Of a DNA stretch of 64,000 nt, positions 61,028-64,000 are shown one piece after another. The position numbers were made by a program, and so were the translations under genes. Numbering within the stretch: position 1 is the first letter of the stretch; the number at the start of each line of letters is the position of its first letter. The notes beneath the pieces were generated by a model, which saw only the letters and a program-made list of their open reading frames with translations, was not told where the DNA came from and searched no databases. The stretch covers positions 62,001-126,000 of IMG/VR virus record IMGVR_UViG_3300028800_000061. The stretch is one strand, 5' to 3'. The DNA is from a virus.

Positions 61028-61105
61028 TCACCAGCCGAGCGGCATGCTCACCGCGAGAGCAAACGCCACGTAGGCAAGTCCGGCCAGAACAAGAATTACG
61101 CGCAT
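61028..61105 (-). CDS. 25-aa membrane peptide (tentative)
   Basis: ATG 61105 with GGAACTCGC upstream; one hydrophobic helix (VILVLAGLAYVAFALAVSM). It lies between promoter-like direct repeats at about 60957 and 61144. Very short, so uncertain. Confidence 0.3.
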   Translation of the reverse strand: MRVILVLAGLAYVAFALAVSMPLGW

Positions 61106-61184
61106 TGCGAGTTCCAATCTGTTCGTGAGCCCGTGCGGGCTAGGGGGTTCGTGTCAGCACGTTCCGCGGGGTGTTTTCTGCAGG

Positions 61185-61511
61185 TCAAACCCCCGCAATC
61201 GCCTTCTCTGCGAAATCGCGGATCGCCGCCGGCAAATCCAGGTCGTACGAGCCGCCACCACCGGTCCACCCGGCCTCGCCGTACCCCACCACATGGGTGC
61301 TGTACGTCACCTGCCCGCCGCGGTCGTGCTCGACCACGATCGCGTGCCGGCGCGGGTGCAAACTCGCATCGGGACGGAGCGCGAACGCGGCGATCACCGC
61401 ACCACCCTCAAACCGCTGCGGCGGATCCAGCTGGGGGCCCATGGCGTCGTAGGCGGCGCGCAGCCGCCCGCCGATGACCACCAGGCCGTCCGAGCTCGAC
61501 TGCCCGCTCAT
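61185..61511 (-). CDS. Hypothetical protein, 108 aa
   Basis: ATG 61511 overlaps the upstream stop (ATGA). Alpha/beta protein (VIGGRLRAAYDAMGPQLD; HAIVVEHDRGGQVTYS). Not recognised. Confidence 0.55.
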   Translation of the reverse strand: MSGQSSSDGLVVIGGRLRAAYDAMGPQLDPPQRFEGGAVIAAFALRPDASLHPRRHAIVVEHDRGGQVTYSTHVVGYGEAGWTGGGGSYDLDLPAAIRDFAEKAIAGV

Positions 61512-61816
61512 GCGAGATCGGGGCACTGCCGGCAGGGATAGTGACCCTGGTGAACTGTTATGTCCGGGTGACGGTGAGTGGGACGGACGTTCTGCACGCT
61601 GTCGGCCACGATGAAATCGCCTGACGTCATGTCGTCGTAGACCTTGGCGGCCAGGTAGGCGCTGAGCCTGTAGACCTCGCTTATGGCGGTGAGCAGCAAA
61701 CGCTGCGATGCCTTGTAAACGGGCTGGTTGCTCTGCGCGAGGCGGTGATCCTCCGCGCAGGACAAAGCGTAGTGCGTGTCCGCGACTTGCTGGCAGAGCT
61801 TCTGCTGGGGAGTCAT
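61508..61816 (-). CDS. Hypothetical protein, 102 aa
   Basis: ATG 61816 follows GGAGG. Helical N-terminus (QQKLCQQVADTHYALSCAED), then CRQC near the end. First gene behind dyad copy 3. Confidence 0.6.
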   Translation of the reverse strand: MTPQQKLCQQVADTHYALSCAEDHRLAQSNQPVYKASQRLLLTAISEVYRLSAYLAAKVYDDMTSGDFIVADSVQNVRPTHRHPDITVHQGHYPCRQCPDLA

Positions 61817-61841
61817 GCCTGTTGCCTCCGTGCCGTTTGGC

Positions 61842-61862
61842 TTGTCCTACCTACAAGGACAA
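61842..61862. promoter_or_regulatory. Operator-like dyad, copy 3
   Basis: TTGTCC (61842-61847), 9 bases, GGACAA (61857-61862), extended by TTGG/CCAA on the flanks. Just upstream of the 61816 gene on the minus strand. Confidence 0.75.
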
Positions 61863-61919
61863 TCCAACCAGCCGCAGCAGTGCAACGGCAACCAACTCAA
61901 CAGAATTGTTAGCGAACGT

Positions 61920-62190
61920 TTTTGCCGTTCAGATCGTGTTCGCGGCTCTTCGAATCAGCCCCGCGATCCCGTTCCGATCGGGGATGGTGACCATCCCCGG
62001 CCCCGATCACGTTCCGATCCCGGATCGCGCTCCGATCTGCCCTCGGAACGTGATCCCCGATCCGCCGATCGCACTCAGATCGCCCGCGGCGAGCGAGCAC
62101 CACCGGTCCACGACCACCCGCGGCCCGCCCGCCCAATCATGATTAGAACTTTTTCAACCCGGATCGCGTTCAGATCTGCCCCCGAATGCC
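61920..62190. repeat. GATC-dense noncoding island 2
   Basis: About 13 GATC sites in 260 bases, again as a degenerate GATC + 7 + GATC pattern. It ends with AATCATGATTAGAA (62136-62149). No gene is supported from 61863 to 62236. Confidence 0.7.
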
Positions 62191-62236
62191 CGTGCGGCTC
62201 GCGAGCCGGCGTGACCCGCGAGCCGCACAAACCCGG

Positions 62237-62731
62237 TCAGGACCGCTTGTCCTCCATGCGGTTCAAGAGCGCCAGGCCGGCACCGACCGGGTTCTGCTCC
62301 TGAAACGCGCCGATGACCGCCGCCAGCATGTGGTTGTACTCACGATCGAACAGCTCCCGCTCCAGTGAGGTGCCGAAATCCACCGGGGAGCCGCCGGCGA
62401 GCGCTTCCTCCTGGTCCCACCGGGTGAACAGCAACTCCGCGGTGGCGGTGTTGAAGAACCACCAGTCGAGGTCCTCGTGGATAACCTGCGTGCGCTGCCG
62501 GGCCCCTTCGACCAGCGCTGCCGCCAACTCCGCGACCGGACCCTCATGCGCGCTCCGCACCTGGAAAGAGAGCCACTGCGCCCGCAGATTGTAAGCGCGA
62601 GCCAACGATTCGCTGACCCGCTCCAGGCGGATGACTCTATCGTTCACCGCATCCCGGAACCGCTTATCCGCCGCCTCCAAGATCTCCGACACCGTACGCT
62701 CCGCCTGCGTACCTGACTGCGCACCACTCAT
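62237..62731 (-). CDS. Helical hypothetical protein, 164 aa
   Basis: ATG 62731 follows GGGAGGTAG. Almost entirely helical with coiled-coil text (SEILEAADKRFRDAVNDRVI, LERVSESLARAYNLRAQWLS). Transcribed from the promoter carrying dyad copy 4. Not recognised. Confidence 0.6.
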   Translation of the reverse strand: MSGAQSGTQAERTVSEILEAADKRFRDAVNDRVIRLERVSESLARAYNLRAQWLSFQVRSAHEGPVAELAAALVEGARQRTQVIHEDLDWWFFNTATAELLFTRWDQEEALAGGSPVDFGTSLERELFDREYNHMLAAVIGAFQEQNPVGAGLALLNRMEDKRS

Positions 62732-62745
62732 CGAACTACCTCCCA

Positions 62746-62778
62746 CTAGGTTTGTCCTACTTCCAAGGACAAACCTAG
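62746..62778. promoter_or_regulatory. Operator-like dyad, copy 4
   Basis: CTAGGTTTGTCC...GGACAAACCTAG: 12-bp perfect arms with a 9-base centre. Core 62752-62772. The clearest of the four copies, 15 bases upstream of ATG 62731. Confidence 0.8.
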
Positions 62779-63140
62779 CAGCCACACACACCGCACAAGC
62801 AAACTCAACAGAACTGTAAACAACCAGGCACACCGCCCAGATCCGAGCGCGGTCACCCGCCCGTTCGCCACCCCATACGTTCGCCGAACAACCCCCCACG
62901 AGGACGAAAGCGAAAACCCTTCAGGGCGGGTGAGAGGCGCCGGGTACTCGGGGAACTACACCGGAACTCCTGAGGGAGCCTGCGGGAACGCTGATCGCCT
63001 GTGAGTCGCCGCAGATGGCCCTTCGCGGGGCGGGACTGCCGCACCCATTCATGATTAGAACTGCTCGGCGGGTTTTCGCACATTCTTGCGCATCCAGGTA
63101 CCCCCAGGGCGGGGGAATCGGGGGTACCTGGATGGGGGTG
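62779..63140. other. Gene-free stretch with a strong hairpin
   Basis: Contains a fourth TCATGATTAGAA (63049-63060) and a 15-bp perfect stem CATCCAGGTACCCCC/GGGGGTACCTGGATG (63091-63105 with 63120-63134), likely the terminator of the 63626 gene. No gene seen. Confidence 0.55.
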
Positions 63141-63626
63141 CTACCAGCCTGCTTCTGACCGGAACCGCATTCTGGTGACTTGCGTGACCGGGCCAGTAGC
63201 GCGGAGCGGCTGCGACGTAATCTCGAATGTGTCGATGTCTATGATCCGCAGTGCCGCCGGATCTCTTGCCGGGAGAACGAACAGCGAGTTGGTGCCCGCG
63301 TATACCTCCCGGTAGTAAACCGTGTTCCCGGCCATGCCCGTGACTCGCCGGATCGCCGCCGGTGGGCGGACAGGGCAATCGTGGGGCCGGATGACCTCAA
63401 GCTCGGTGCCGACAGTGATCCGGAGCTTGACGTCTCCCACGGTTACCATGCGGCCGCGGCGGGCGTCTGCTTGCCCGGTAGCGGTTATGTACACGGTGTA
63501 GGCCGCTCGGTCGGCGCAGTGGCGGCAATTATCGTCAGGGTGCTCGGCGGGATGCCACAGGCAGGTCGCGTGGTCCCTCAACCTTGCAGCGAGCGAGCCG
63601 GCGATCTCACGCCAGTTGGCGCTCAC
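63141..63626 (-). CDS. Hypothetical protein, 161 aa
   Basis: GTG 63626 overlaps the upstream gene. N-terminal TCLWHPAEHPDDNCRHCADR is a likely zinc site; the rest is beta-rich (VGDVKLRITVGTELEVIRPH; GNTVYYREVYAGTNSLFVLP). Not recognised. Confidence 0.6.
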   Translation of the reverse strand: MSANWREIAGSLAARLRDHATCLWHPAEHPDDNCRHCADRAAYTVYITATGQADARRGRMVTVGDVKLRITVGTELEVIRPHDCPVRPPAAIRRVTGMAGNTVYYREVYAGTNSLFVLPARDPAALRIIDIDTFEITSQPLRATGPVTQVTRMRFRSEAGW

Positions 63627-63964
63627 CGGGAGCGACTCCTGTTAGTGCGCCGGCGGACAAGCTCCGCAGTGCAGGCAAGGTAGGCGTTCTTTGCGTAAGG
63701 GCCGATGATGATGCCGAACTGGGAGAAGTCGGATCCGAGGATGTCCCGGACCTCGCCAAGGTCATCGTCGGTCAGTTTCGCGATCACCCCTGCGACAGGG
63801 CCTTCCATCTCGTCAGCGGATGCGAGCTCTTTGGCGACTTCCATCGCGATGAGTAGCCGCAACTTGGCGAGATCCGGGACATCGCCCGGGACGCAGGGCT
63901 GGTCCTCGTCGATCACCGCGAGGAGGGCCTGCGTGTGACGTCGCAGCTCGTAGTACCACTTCAC
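63623..63964 (-). CDS. Hypothetical protein, 113 aa, near the window edge
   Basis: GTG 63964 is the first start in the frame; the true start could be further right, outside the window. Helical (LAKLRLLIAMEVAKELASAD; LTDDDLGEVRDILGSDFSQF). Not recognised. Confidence 0.55.
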   Translation of the reverse strand: MKWYYELRRHTQALLAVIDEDQPCVPGDVPDLAKLRLLIAMEVAKELASADEMEGPVAGVIAKLTDDDLGEVRDILGSDFSQFGIIIGPYAKNAYLACTAELVRRRTNRSRSR

Positions 63965-64000
63965 GAGGACGCGCGCCGGGAGTAGCAGATCTTCGCGGGG

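Overview
The window is very GC-rich and almost entirely coding, with GTG starts, ATGA/GTGA stop-start overlaps and TTGACA-type promoters. It carries a BldC-like regulator, an MmpS-like protein and a TTGTCCACA DnaA box, so the host is an actinomycete (Streptomyces or a relative). The sequence is a siphovirus-type temperate phage or phage-plasmid. It encodes portal, MuF, protease, major capsid, tail tube, tail-assembly chaperones, tape measure, tail tip, fibres and lysis genes. No integrase, terminase or DNA polymerase could be recognised, so the element continues past both ends. A ParA locus, a Rep-like protein and a DnaA box suggest plasmid-like maintenance.

Layout. 0-3.9 kb (+): BCS1-like AAA ATPase, secreted proteins, PadR regulator. 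3.9-6.9 kb (-): a tightly overlapping operon of small unknown proteins. 6.9-13.3 kb (+): small HTH protein, membrane proteins, polynucleotide kinase, NADAR protein, RHH protein, ParA and partner. 13.2-14.5 kb (-): Rep-like protein. 14.5-15.1 kb: candidate origin. 15.1-19.9 kb (+): BldC-like protein, membrane protein, DGQHR/ParB-like protein, GT2 synthase and GH26 hydrolase. 20.1-21.9 kb: lone TnpB. 22.0-56.5 kb (-): one late operon read from right to left: small genes, portal/MuF, HNH nuclease, protease-scaffold, major capsid, connectors, tail, fibres, lysis, closed by a strong terminator at 21.96-22.0 kb. 56.5-57.4 kb (+): two small genes. 57.6-64 kb: mostly minus-strand small genes separated by unusually structured noncoding DNA.

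Main discoveries. (1) The major capsid gene is interrupted by a complete 266-nt group I intron: P1 to P10 can be drawn, and removing it restores a 624-aa frame. (2) Portal and MuF are joined by a predicted -1 ribosomal frameshift at C CCA AAA. The same heptamer sits at the expected place in the tail-assembly chaperone gene. (3) Two noncoding islands near the right end are packed with GATC in a degenerate 11-bp repeat and flanked by copies of TCATGATTAGAA. (4) Four promoters share a dyad TTGTCC-N9-GGACAA, implying one repressor regulon. (5) A hyaluronan-synthase-like GT2 is translationally coupled to a GH26 hydrolase. (6) An RHH protein, 8-bp TCGCAC arrays and ParA look like a partition system. 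(7) Polynucleotide kinase and NADAR suggest counter-defence or nucleic-acid repair.
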